Shown here: positions 1-5,009 of the stretch, piece after piece | Layout of the letters: the number at the start of each line of letters is the position of its first letter | Position numbering within the stretch: position 1 is the first letter of the stretch | Source of the DNA: an uncultured Campylobacter sp. | GTDB lineage: Bacteria; Campylobacterota; Campylobacteria; Campylobacterales; Campylobacteraceae | Assembly: GCF_937997405.1 (NCBI RefSeq) | Contig: NZ_CALKTL010000184.1 | Coordinates: 1 to 6,465, forward strand | Length of the DNA: 6,465 nt | Direction of reading: 5' to 3' | The notes under the pieces: model-generated | The model's database searches: none | Told to the model about the DNA's origin: nothing | The model's input: the letters and a program-made list of their open reading frames with translations, nothing else | Position numbers and translations under genes: made by a program

Positions 1-1
1 A

Positions 2-91
2 TACGAAGTCAAACTGCGCCAAGGCATGAGCAAAAAAGAGGTGCTAATCGACGCCGCTACGGGCGAGCAGATCTTGCAGCGTCAAAAATAA
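2..91 (+). CDS. PepSY-domain protein, C-terminal end only (5' end off window)
   Basis: Only the last 29 residues are visible, ending in TAA at 89-91. They read as the final beta-strands of a PepSY domain: a YEVKL strand, a polar turn, a KEVLIDAATGEQIL strand-turn-strand, then a basic tail. The V-x-I-D-A-x-T-G-E-x-[IL] pattern is the usual PepSY ending. PepSY proteins are mostly periplasmic or membrane-anchored; several act as peptidase inhibitors or accessory proteins of sensors, and they are common next to two-component genes, as here. The following gene starts 13 bp downstream on the same strand, so the two are probably cotranscribed. Signal peptide, number of PepSY repeats and total length cannot be judged. 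The family call rests on a short stretch but the motif is clear. Confidence 0.7.
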   Translation, partial: YEVKLRQGMSKKEVLIDAATGEQILQRQK

Positions 92-104
92 GTGAAGGTG
101 TGAG

Positions 105-734
105 ATGAAAAATCAAAGCTTAAAGGGTGGAGCAGATAACTCCGCCCAAACTAGTGAGGCTTTGGATGCTAGGGATTTTAGCTTAAACAAAAACGCTGAC
201 TATGGCGCCCAAAACGGAGATGCAGCTAAAAATTTAGATGAAAATGCGCAGGATTTTTCGGCAAATTTAGCGAGCGAAACAAGCGAGCGGAAACCCACGT
301 CCTGCGAGCAAAATTCTAAAGATTTTTCCGGCGTGGAATGTTGCAAAAATCAAAAAAATTCTTCGGAAGCGAAAGATTATAAGGACGAGTGGAATTCTTT
401 GCAGACGCAAGACTTATCAAGTGCACGAAATTTCGCTAGCGAGCAAAATTTCGCCGATACACAAAATTTTTCTGATACAAGTAATTTCGCAAGCGCGAAA
501 GATTCTGCCAGCGCAGCAAGCTGCGCGGAGGTTTGTAATTCTTGCAAGCCAGTGCTTTGCAGCCGCTGCAAACGCGAAATCGCTAAGCAAAATTTCAAGC
601 TTGGCTGCGTAGGATTTGGGCTTTTTGCGCTAAATATCGCAGCAGGCGCGCTAAATTTTTTAGGAAGATTAGGAAGCGTAGCGGATAAAAAGGCAAGCGA
701 GATTAGAGCTAGGCAAAAGGCGCCTGCGAATTAG
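105..734 (+). CDS. Unrecognised repetitive hydrophilic protein with Cys cluster and C-terminal hydrophobic segment
   Basis: 209 residues; I recognise no family. The ATG is supported by GAAGG at 94-98 and by an in-frame stop at 93-95. Residues 1-139 are hydrophilic, rich in Asn, Ser, Ala, Asp, Glu and Lys, and look disordered. Residues 109-132 are four six-residue units of the form NF[AS][SD]xx, with a decayed fifth unit after them. Residues 140-155 hold five cysteines spaced C-x3-C-x2-C-x4-C-x2-C (C140, C144, C147, C152, C155), which could bind a metal or form disulfides. Residues 166-189 are one Gly/Ala-rich hydrophobic segment, probably a membrane helix or hairpin, followed by a basic tail. 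There is no N-terminal signal peptide. It lies 13 bp after the PepSY gene and upstream of the two-component pair, which suggests an accessory envelope role, but that is inference. The long open frame and good ribosome site favour a real gene. Confidence 0.6.
   Translation: MKNQSLKGGADNSAQTSEALDARDFSLNKNADYGAQNGDAAKNLDENAQDFSANLASETSERKPTSCEQNSKDFSGVECCKNQKNSSEAKDYKDEWNSLQTQDLSSARNFASEQNFADTQNFSDTSNFASAKDSASAASCAEVCNSCKPVLCSRCKREIAKQNFKLGCVGFGLFALNIAAGALNFLGRLGSVADKKASEIRARQKAPAN
429..518 (+). repeat. 18-bp in-frame tandem repeat, four clear units plus a decayed fifth
   Basis: Four 18-bp units (429-500) begin with AATTTC or AATTTT and encode six-residue units starting Asn-Phe. A fifth (501-518, GATTCTGCC...) keeps the phase but encodes Asp-Ser. 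Units differ at several positions, so the array is not freshly expanded, yet the frame is kept. Because the unit is a multiple of three, gain or loss of a copy would change protein length without a frameshift. Confidence 0.75.
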
Positions 735-865
735 CGCAGCTCCCAACGCTACTGAAATTTAGTGGTGCATAAAGCGAGCAGGTTTACACATCCAAAGCAC
801 CGCAAAATTTATACGTTTTTGGCTAAAATGGCGGATTAGAATTAGCAAAATTTTAAAGGAGCACT
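735..865 (+). promoter_or_regulatory. Intergenic gap with candidate sigma-70 promoter and ribosome site for the response regulator
   Basis: The 131-bp gap separates the 209-residue gene from the regulator. The best -10 candidate is TAAAAT at 824-829, preceded by a T run and GGC (816-823), which fits Campylobacter promoters, where a T-rich stretch and an extended -10 replace a clear -35 box. A start of transcription near 836 would leave a leader of about 30 nt. AAGGAG at 856-861 is the Shine-Dalgarno sequence, four bases before the TTG start. I see no convincing terminator behind the preceding gene, so read-through is possible. Confidence 0.4.
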
Positions 866-1528
866 TTGAAAATTTTACTTGTCGAGGATGAAAAAGATCT
901 AAATCAAATCATCGCAAAATGTCTGAAAAAGGACGGCTACAGCGTAGATTGCGCCTTTTGCGGCAAGGAAGCACTAGAGTTTTTGGATGTCGCAAAATAT
1001 GACGCTATCGTGCTTGATGCGATGATGCCTGTGATGGACGGCTTTGAGTTTTTGAAGGCGGTGCGGGCGCGCAGACTGGGCACGCCGGTTTTATTTTTAA
1101 CTGCGAGGGGCGCCAAAGAAGATATCATCGCAGGGCTTGATATGGGCGCAGACGATTATATGGTTAAGCCCTTTGATTTTCGTGAGCTTTTGGCGCGACT
1201 TCGCGCAATTATCAGGCGCAAAAACGCTACTGCGGATAACGAAATTATCATAAGGCAAGTGTGCCTAAATCTAAGCAAAAAATCGGTCGTCTGCGCGGGT
1301 GAGGTAGTGGAGCTAACGGGTAAGGAATATAGAATTTTAGAGCTTTTGATGCTAAATCGCGGTGCGATTTTAAGCCGCGAACAAATCGGCGAGAGCATTT
1401 GGGATTTTAGCGGCGAAGCAAGCTCAAATGTTATCGATGTTTTAATCAAAAATATCCGCAAAAAGCTAGGCGAGCACGGCGATATAATAGAAACGAAGCG
1501 AGGGCTTGGCTATGTCGTGGCAAAATAG
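866..1528 (+). CDS. OmpR/PhoB-family response regulator
   Basis: 220 residues, normal length for the family. Cytoplasmic DNA-binding regulator phosphorylated by the kinase encoded next to it. Receiver domain about residues 1-118: acidic pocket E7-D8-E9, phospho-acceptor D51 in VLDAMMP, T79, and K101 in VKPFDF, all conserved. Winged-helix DNA-binding domain about 126-219: ELTGKEYRILELL, the recognition-helix region NVIDVLIKNIRKKL, and the wing KRGLGYVV. The start is TTG: AAGGAG lies four bases upstream, an in-frame stop sits at 854-856, and MKILLVEDE is the standard N-terminus. The 3' end overlaps the kinase gene by 17 bp if that starts at 1512, pointing to translational coupling. It resembles CusR/QseB-like regulators, but target genes and signal cannot be read from the sequence. 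The adjoining PepSY and 209-residue genes are the first candidates for regulation. Confidence 0.95.
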   Translation: MKILLVEDEKDLNQIIAKCLKKDGYSVDCAFCGKEALEFLDVAKYDAIVLDAMMPVMDGFEFLKAVRARRLGTPVLFLTARGAKEDIIAGLDMGADDYMVKPFDFRELLARLRAIIRRKNATADNEIIIRQVCLNLSKKSVVCAGEVVELTGKEYRILELLMLNRGAILSREQIGESIWDFSGEASSNVIDVLIKNIRKKLGEHGDIIETKRGLGYVVAK

Positions 1529-3233
1529 CAAGATTTGTATCAAAATTTCGGCGATTGCGAAGCAGATTTTTGTCACCACGGCGCTTTTCATATTAAAATT
1601 CGTGCGAAATTTTAAACAGAATTTTACGCATAATTTTGCGTGTTTAAAGAAAAGCCGCAAGAAAAATCCCACGCAAAATATCGAGTTAAACCAGACGCTA
1701 AATTCTACTCAAAGCCAGGCGCCAAATTTTAAACGGAATTCCACGCAAAATCCAGCATCAAATTCCGCGCCAAATTTTTCTGCTACAAGCGCAACACCTG
1801 ATCTAGCGCAAAATTCTAATAGCGCCTTCACGCAAAGTCAAAAACAAAATTTCGCAGCTAAAATCGCGATAAGAAATTTTACTCAAGTCTTATCTAGAGT
1901 ATTTACAACCGCTAAGGAGAATTTTATCTCACGCGCGCTACCTATCAGCCTACGCGTGACGCTTTATTACAGCGTATTTATTTTGGCACTTGCAGGCGCT
2001 ATTATCGGCATTTGCGGCTATATTTTAGACGAAGTATCAGGAAGCTCCGTCAGCCAAAAAAAGCTTGCCCGCTTAGTGCAAAAAGCCGCGCGCGAGGAAA
2101 AATTTAAAAGCTTTGATGACGGTGTATTTTTCTACGAACATGACGGACAAGGCGGCGTAATCACAGGGTTTGTGCCTAAAGGCTTCGAGCCTGCGATGCC
2201 GCTCTCGCCTCAAGGCGCGCGCGAGGTGGAGCTTGATGACGACGAGTTTTTCTATTACGACGCGCAGATCAAAGGGCGCAGTGCATGGATACGCGGCGTC
2301 ATCGCAGTTAGCGAGTTTGAGCTTGCGATGAAGCGCGTGATGCTGATCGCTCTTATCCTATCGCCGCTATTTGTGGTGCTCGTCATCTACGGCGGCTACG
2401 CGATCATAAAAAGAGCGTTTAAGCCCGTGCGCACTATGTCGCGTACAGCTAGCGAGATCGGAGCTAACGGCGATTTTACGCGGCGAATAGAACTACCGCG
2501 AGGCAAGGATGAGCTAAGCGCGCTCGCAGCTACGTTTAATGAAATGCTAGCATCACTGCAAAGCGCGTTTGAGCGCGAGCGGCAGCTAAGCGCCGATCTT
2601 TCGCATGAGCTACGTACGCCCGCTGCCGTCATACTGGCTCAAAGCGACTATGCCCTAGCCTATGAGCAAGACGCGAGCGAGGCGAAGGAGAATTTCGCTG
2701 TCATAAACAATCAAGCGCGTAAAATTTCGGCGTTAATAGAGCAAATTTTAGAGCTTGCCCGCTTGCAGCGCGGCGCGCGTTTGGCACCCGTAAGCTTAAG
2801 CAGAATCGCAAACGAGTGCGCGCAAGACTTTCAACTTTTGTGCGCACAAAAAGGGCTAAGCTTTAGCTCGCAGATAGCCGAGGGCGTGCGCGTAAACGGC
2901 GATGAGCTGCTTTTGATCAGGCTGATTAACAACCTTTTAAGCAATGCTTTAAAATTTACGCGCAGCAGCGTCGCTTTAGAGCTTTGCGTCAGTGCAGACG
3001 CGTGCGAACTTAGCATAAGCGACGACGGAGAGGGCATAGAGCCCGCTTTGCAAAATAAAATTTGGGACAAGCTCTATCAAATCGAGCGCTCCAGAAATCG
3101 CGAGCAAAATAGTGGCGCGGGGCTCGGGCTAGCCATCGCCTCACAAATCGCAAAAATCCATGGCGCGCAGATTTCACTACGTAGCGAAGTAGGACGCGGA
3201 AGCAAATTTAGCGTGGAGTTTAAGAAGGTTTAG
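1512..3233 (+). CDS. Sensor histidine kinase with unusual low-complexity N-terminal extension
   Basis: 573 residues from ATG 1512; an in-frame TTG two codons upstream (1506) is a less likely start. Partner of the adjacent regulator, located in the inner membrane. From ATG 1512: a short hydrophobic stretch at about 19-31, then an Asn/Gln/Ser/Thr-rich segment to about 138, TM1 about 149-172, a periplasmic sensor loop about 173-275 with an acidic-aromatic patch (VELDDDEFFYYD), TM2 about 276-299, and HAMP about 300-352. The HisKA H-box has H365 in SHELRTP. The ATPase domain has N478 in NNLLSNALKFT, DDGEG at 504-508 and GAGLGL at 535-540. All catalytic boxes are intact. Most kinases of this type are about 430 residues and begin just before TM1, so some 140 residues are extra. 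The open frame through the extension suggests it is translated, but the true start is uncertain (see 1914-1928). The ligand is unknown. Confidence 0.93.
   Translation: MSWQNSKICIKISAIAKQIFVTTALFILKFVRNFKQNFTHNFACLKKSRKKNPTQNIELNQTLNSTQSQAPNFKRNSTQNPASNSAPNFSATSATPDLAQNSNSAFTQSQKQNFAAKIAIRNFTQVLSRVFTTAKENFISRALPISLRVTLYYSVFILALAGAIIGICGYILDEVSGSSVSQKKLARLVQKAAREEKFKSFDDGVFFYEHDGQGGVITGFVPKGFEPAMPLSPQGAREVELDDDEFFYYDAQIKGRSAWIRGVIAVSEFELAMKRVMLIALILSPLFVVLVIYGGYAIIKRAFKPVRTMSRTASEIGANGDFTRRIELPRGKDELSALAATFNEMLASLQSAFERERQLSADLSHELRTPAAVILAQSDYALAYEQDASEAKENFAVINNQARKISALIEQILELARLQRGARLAPVSLSRIANECAQDFQLLCAQKGLSFSSQIAEGVRVNGDELLLIRLINNLLSNALKFTRSSVALELCVSADACELSISDDGEGIEPALQNKIWDKLYQIERSRNREQNSGAGLGLAIASQIAKIHGAQISLRSEVGRGSKFSVEFKKV
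1614..1860 (+). repeat. Low-complexity, repeat-derived coding segment in the kinase extension
   Basis: This part of the kinase gene is built from short recurring pieces. CACGCAAAAT occurs twice (near 1670 and 1742, encoding TQN), and GCGCCAAATTTT occurs twice, 48 bp apart (near 1718 and 1766, encoding APNF). Related words such as AATTTTACGC, CAAAATTTCGC and AATTCTA fill the gaps. The product is dominated by Asn, Ser, Thr, Gln and Ala. Base composition and codon choice differ from the kinase core after TM1, which has few such words. Confidence 0.6.
1914..1928 (+). promoter_or_regulatory. Internal perfect Shine-Dalgarno-like site six bases before an in-frame ATC
   Basis: AAGGAG at 1914-1919 is followed, after six bases, by ATC at 1926-1928, which is in the kinase frame and encodes I139. 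The residues after it (SRALPISLRVTLYYS, running into TM1) look like an ordinary N-terminus of this kinase type. If the ATC were ATG, this would be a textbook start. It may be a fossil start, a start using a rare codon, or coincidence. Confidence 0.35.
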
Positions 3234-3272
3234 GCGGTTTTGTGGGCTTGGTGGCGTAAAGAAATGCTGGGC

Positions 3273-3298
3273 GGCGAAATTCTTAAAATTTTATCGCC
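3273..3298 (+). terminator. Candidate weak terminator hairpin after the kinase gene
   Basis: GGCGA (3273-3277) pairs with TCGCC (3294-3298). The stem continues with AATT (3278-3281) against AATT (3287-3290) past a three-base bulge, with a five-base loop. It lies 40 bp after the kinase stop. The following bases are T-rich (TATTGTTGCTT) but not an uninterrupted T run, so intrinsic termination is only possible. Confidence 0.3.
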
Positions 3299-3317
3299 TA
3301 TTGTTGCTTAAAATTTA

Positions 3318-3331
3318 ACGGCTATAGCCGT
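3318..3331. repeat. Perfect 14-bp palindrome
   Basis: ACGGCTATAGCCGT reads the same on both strands. It is more GC-rich than its AT-rich surroundings and lies 85 bp after the kinase stop, between two AAATTT-containing stretches. It could be a dimer-binding DNA site or a small hairpin (five-bp stem, TATA loop). No T run follows, so a terminator is unlikely. Confidence 0.5.
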
Positions 3332-3464
3332 ATATAGAGGCGATAGTGTAATTTTAAAATTAGGCCGGCGTCGCCAATAATATCGGATGATTTTTGCGAT
3401 AGTCGTGCGCTTTTAAATTTAAATGGGCCAAATTTTAAAATTTAGTTTTACCGCGAAATTCTGC

Positions 3465-3658
3465 GGCGAATTAATAAGGCAAGGCGCGGCATTTTGCCCT
3501 TAGGCGAAGTGATAAGGCAAGCGCTTTATAGCTTAAGTGGGCCGGCGCGGGTAATTTAAGAATTTTGAGATATGCGGTAAAATAAGCCTTCGCTGAAATT
3601 TTACGGCGCAGTATTACAGAATAAACCTTTGCTAAAATTCTAAGACGCCACATTCGGC
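3465..3658. repeat. Degenerate 38-39 bp direct repeats
   Basis: Two pairs are visible. GGCGAAxTxATAAGGCAAG occurs with its ATAAGGCAAG part at 3474 and 3512, a 38-bp spacing. A second, adjacent pair runs 3581-3619 and 3620-3658 (39-bp period): AATAAGCCTTCGCTGAAATT against AATAAACCTTTGCTAAAATT, with about 23 of the first 29 positions equal and most differences being transitions. The units are too diverged and too few for a CRISPR array, and there are no conserved repeats separated by unique spacers. Confidence 0.5.
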
Positions 3659-3792
3659 TCTAGAGAATTTAAATTTAGGAGTATCTAGCGACCGAGTAAA
3701 AATTTAAATACGGAGTAAAAAAGACGGACTTGAGATTTAAGGCCGCCTACATAAGCGAAATTTTGTCTTTTTGCCCGCCTCTCTCTTGCAGC

Positions 3793-4084
3793 TTACGGCG
3801 ATATAATCAAAGCCGTTTGCCTTACCTCGCCCCATGAGGCAGCCCCGTCGTTTATCAGTATGACTCTACCACGCTCGTCTGTCTCGTATTCTTTTGTCGT
3901 AGTGATTGCTGTAGCCAAATTTTACGCGGGTCTTGCACGGCGGCAGGTTAAATTTCACTAGCTCGCGGCGAGTTACTTTTTTCTGCGCCATATTCGTTGT
4001 AAGACATCGCGCTTTAGCCGTGCGCAGTGCTATCAAAAAGTAAAATTTCCGCCCGTTTTCATGTATTTGATTGCTAGCTTGCAT
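3793..4084 (-). pseudogene. Small unrecognised gene, apparently split by a one-base insertion
   Basis: A frame from ATG at 4084 reads 64 plausible residues and then degrades into an Arg-rich tail ending at 3866 (72 residues in all). The next frame carries a protein-like stretch (EYETDERGRV, then ILINDGAASWGEV) ending in TAA at 3793-3795. Removing one A from the AAAA run at 3892-3895 joins them smoothly as ...NHYDK-EYETDE..., giving about 96 residues, or about 65 if an internal ATG (codon 32) is used. Codon use on both sides of the junction resembles the neighbours. The ATG lies 15 bp after the flavodoxin-ferredoxin stop on the same strand, with only a weak ribosome site. I do not recognise the family. 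It could also be a coincidental pair of frames. Confidence 0.35.
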
Positions 4085-4099
4085 GGTATGAGCTCGTCC

Positions 4100-4861
4100 T
4101 CATAAGTCCGCAGGGATGGAATTTTCTAAATTTTTCGCCCTGCCTAGGATCGTAATCGCTTTGCGCTTACATATATTTACGCACCTGTAGCAAAGCGTGC
4201 AATCATCGCCAAATTGCGCCTTTTTGCAAGCGAGCTTTATGTTACGCATCGGGCAGGGTTTGACGCAAGCCCCGCAGCCGCTGCATCGCGATGGATCGAG
4301 GCTCGGCTTACGCTTAGCAAAGGGGCTTTTATCCCAAATTTTCATCCAAAGCCGCTGTCCTAAAAACCCTGCGATACGACAAAGCGCGCTCAGCCCCTCT
4401 TGCGGCGGACGGCCTGCGCTAAGCGCCTCCGCAACGCGTCTGACTTTAGCGTCCGCCTCTTTGATTATGCGCTCGTTTTTCGCTTGCGAGTAGCCAAAAA
4501 TCGCCACGTCGAGGATGAACGCGGGCATTTTGATATGAGCGCCGCCCGTTATGTTTGCGCCGAATTGTTTTAAAATTCTAGCCGCGCACCCTGCCCCGTC
4601 GCCGCTGAAGATCTCCATCGTAGCGAGGATGAATACGTTTTTGCCGCTAAAGCTCGCGCCGTTTCGGTAGAGGAAGTCGCGCACGATACGCGGCAGGTCG
4701 CTAAAATAGACGGGATATGCCAAGATAACGTCATTGTGGTGTTTTAAAAGCTCGCCGCAGGCCTCGCTCTCGATCGAGACGCAGACGCCGCCAAGATGAG
4801 CGATGAGCCTATCTGCGCAATGCTTCGTGTTGCCCGTAGCGCTAAAATAGATCGCTATCAT
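4100..4861 (-). CDS. EFR1-like flavodoxin / two-[4Fe-4S] ferredoxin fusion protein
   Basis: 253 residues, a typical length for EFR1-type proteins. The N-terminal flavodoxin-like domain (about 1-150) starts with YFSATGNTKHCA, the FMN phosphate-binding loop, and contains ILAYPVYFSDLPRIV and the ILATMEIFSGDGAG loop. A linker with hydrophobic helices (about 155-178) leads to a bacterial ferredoxin domain with two cluster motifs: C193-x2-C196-x2-C199-x3-C203-P and C221-x2-C224-x2-C227-x3-C231. All eight ligands are present. It is probably a cytoplasmic electron-transfer protein moving electrons between FMN and iron-sulfur centres; its partner is unknown. ATG at 4861 is supported by AGGAGA at 4867-4872 (minus strand). 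The reductase gene lies 148 bp upstream on the same strand, but the gap with several inverted repeats suggests separate expression. Family assignment is solid; the physiological role is open. Confidence 0.9.
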   Translation of the reverse strand: MIAIYFSATGNTKHCADRLIAHLGGVCVSIESEACGELLKHHNDVILAYPVYFSDLPRIVRDFLYRNGASFSGKNVFILATMEIFSGDGAGCAARILKQFGANITGGAHIKMPAFILDVAIFGYSQAKNERIIKEADAKVRRVAEALSAGRPPQEGLSALCRIAGFLGQRLWMKIWDKSPFAKRKPSLDPSRCSGCGACVKPCPMRNIKLACKKAQFGDDCTLCYRCVNICKRKAITILGRAKNLENSIPADL

Positions 4862-4885
4862 GCACGTCTCCTAAACTATGCGAAT

Positions 4886-4911
4886 TTCGGTGAAATTTAA
4901 CCCTTACCGAA
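4886..4911. repeat. 6-bp inverted repeat upstream of the flavodoxin-ferredoxin gene
   Basis: TTCGGT (4886-4891) and ACCGAA (4906-4911) are exact inverted copies with a 14-base AT-rich spacer. The element lies 25-50 bp before the ATG at 4861, where it could fold in the leader RNA or serve as an operator half-site pair. Confidence 0.35.
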
Positions 4912-4916
4912 TGGAT

Positions 4917-4947
4917 AAAATTTTACGCACCTTTTGCATAAAATTTT
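4917..4947. repeat. 12-bp near-perfect inverted repeat around a 7-base spacer
   Basis: AAAATTTTACGC (4917-4928) and GCATAAAATTTT (4936-4947) are inverted copies with 11 of 12 positions matching. On the minus strand the promoter-like word GCGTAAAAT lies inside it, 56-70 bp before the flavodoxin-ferredoxin start. It could be an operator overlapping that promoter, or a weak terminator for the upstream reductase gene because the downstream arm ends in TTTT. Confidence 0.45.
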
Positions 4948-4960
4948 AAAATTTAGACGT

Positions 4961-4985
4961 GACGGCGAAATTTAAATATGCCGTC
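4961..4985 (-). terminator. Hairpin 25 bp after the reductase stop, candidate terminator
   Basis: GACGGC (4961-4966) and GCCGTC (4980-4985) pair perfectly around a 13-base AT-rich loop that is itself partly self-complementary. It lies just after the reductase stop codon (5010-5012) on the minus strand. The bases that follow in that direction begin ACGTCTAAATTTT, which is T-containing but lacks a clean T run, so termination is plausible rather than clear. Confidence 0.4.
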
Positions 4986-5009
4986 GCACCCTAAAAAAGC
5001 AAAATCAAT

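Larger units (their letters stand above)
3234..3792. other. 559-bp gene-free region, AAATTT-rich and repetitive
   Basis: It lies between the 3' ends of the kinase gene (+) and the broken small gene (-), so the flanking genes converge. I find no credible gene here on either strand. It holds about nine AAATTT words by eye, several GGCGAAATT or GCGAAATT pieces and their complements, degenerate direct repeats (3465-3658), a 14-bp palindrome (3318-3331) and a hairpin (3273-3298). A short minus-strand frame (3471-3653) crosses the repeats and looks repeat-derived. The region may be a decayed gene, a decayed repeat cluster or a convergent-termination zone. Confidence 0.6.

Noticed and set aside
1156..1461. 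101-residue minus-strand frame inside the response regulator gene
   Set aside because: The plus-strand frame carries all receiver and winged-helix motifs; the antisense frame is a shadow.
3573..3608. Inverted pair GCGGTAAAAT / ATTTTACGGC as a terminator
   Set aside because: The arms match at 9 of 10 positions, but no T run follows and it overlaps the direct repeats, which explain it as well.
3471..3653. 60-residue minus-strand open frame in the gene-free region
   Set aside because: It runs through the degenerate 38-39 bp repeats, is low-complexity and basic, and lacks a ribosome site; it looks like a by-product of the repeats.
3465..3658. Possible CRISPR array
   Set aside because: The units are adjacent and diverged with no unique spacers of regular length, and no cas gene is present.
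3234..3792. Remnant of an insertion sequence or prophage
   Set aside because: No transposase or phage fragment, terminal inverted repeat pair or target duplication could be seen.
4197..4493. 98-residue plus-strand frame opposite the flavodoxin-ferredoxin gene
   Set aside because: It is antisense to the ferredoxin domain, whose eight cysteines are clearly coding on the other strand; its sequence resembles no protein.
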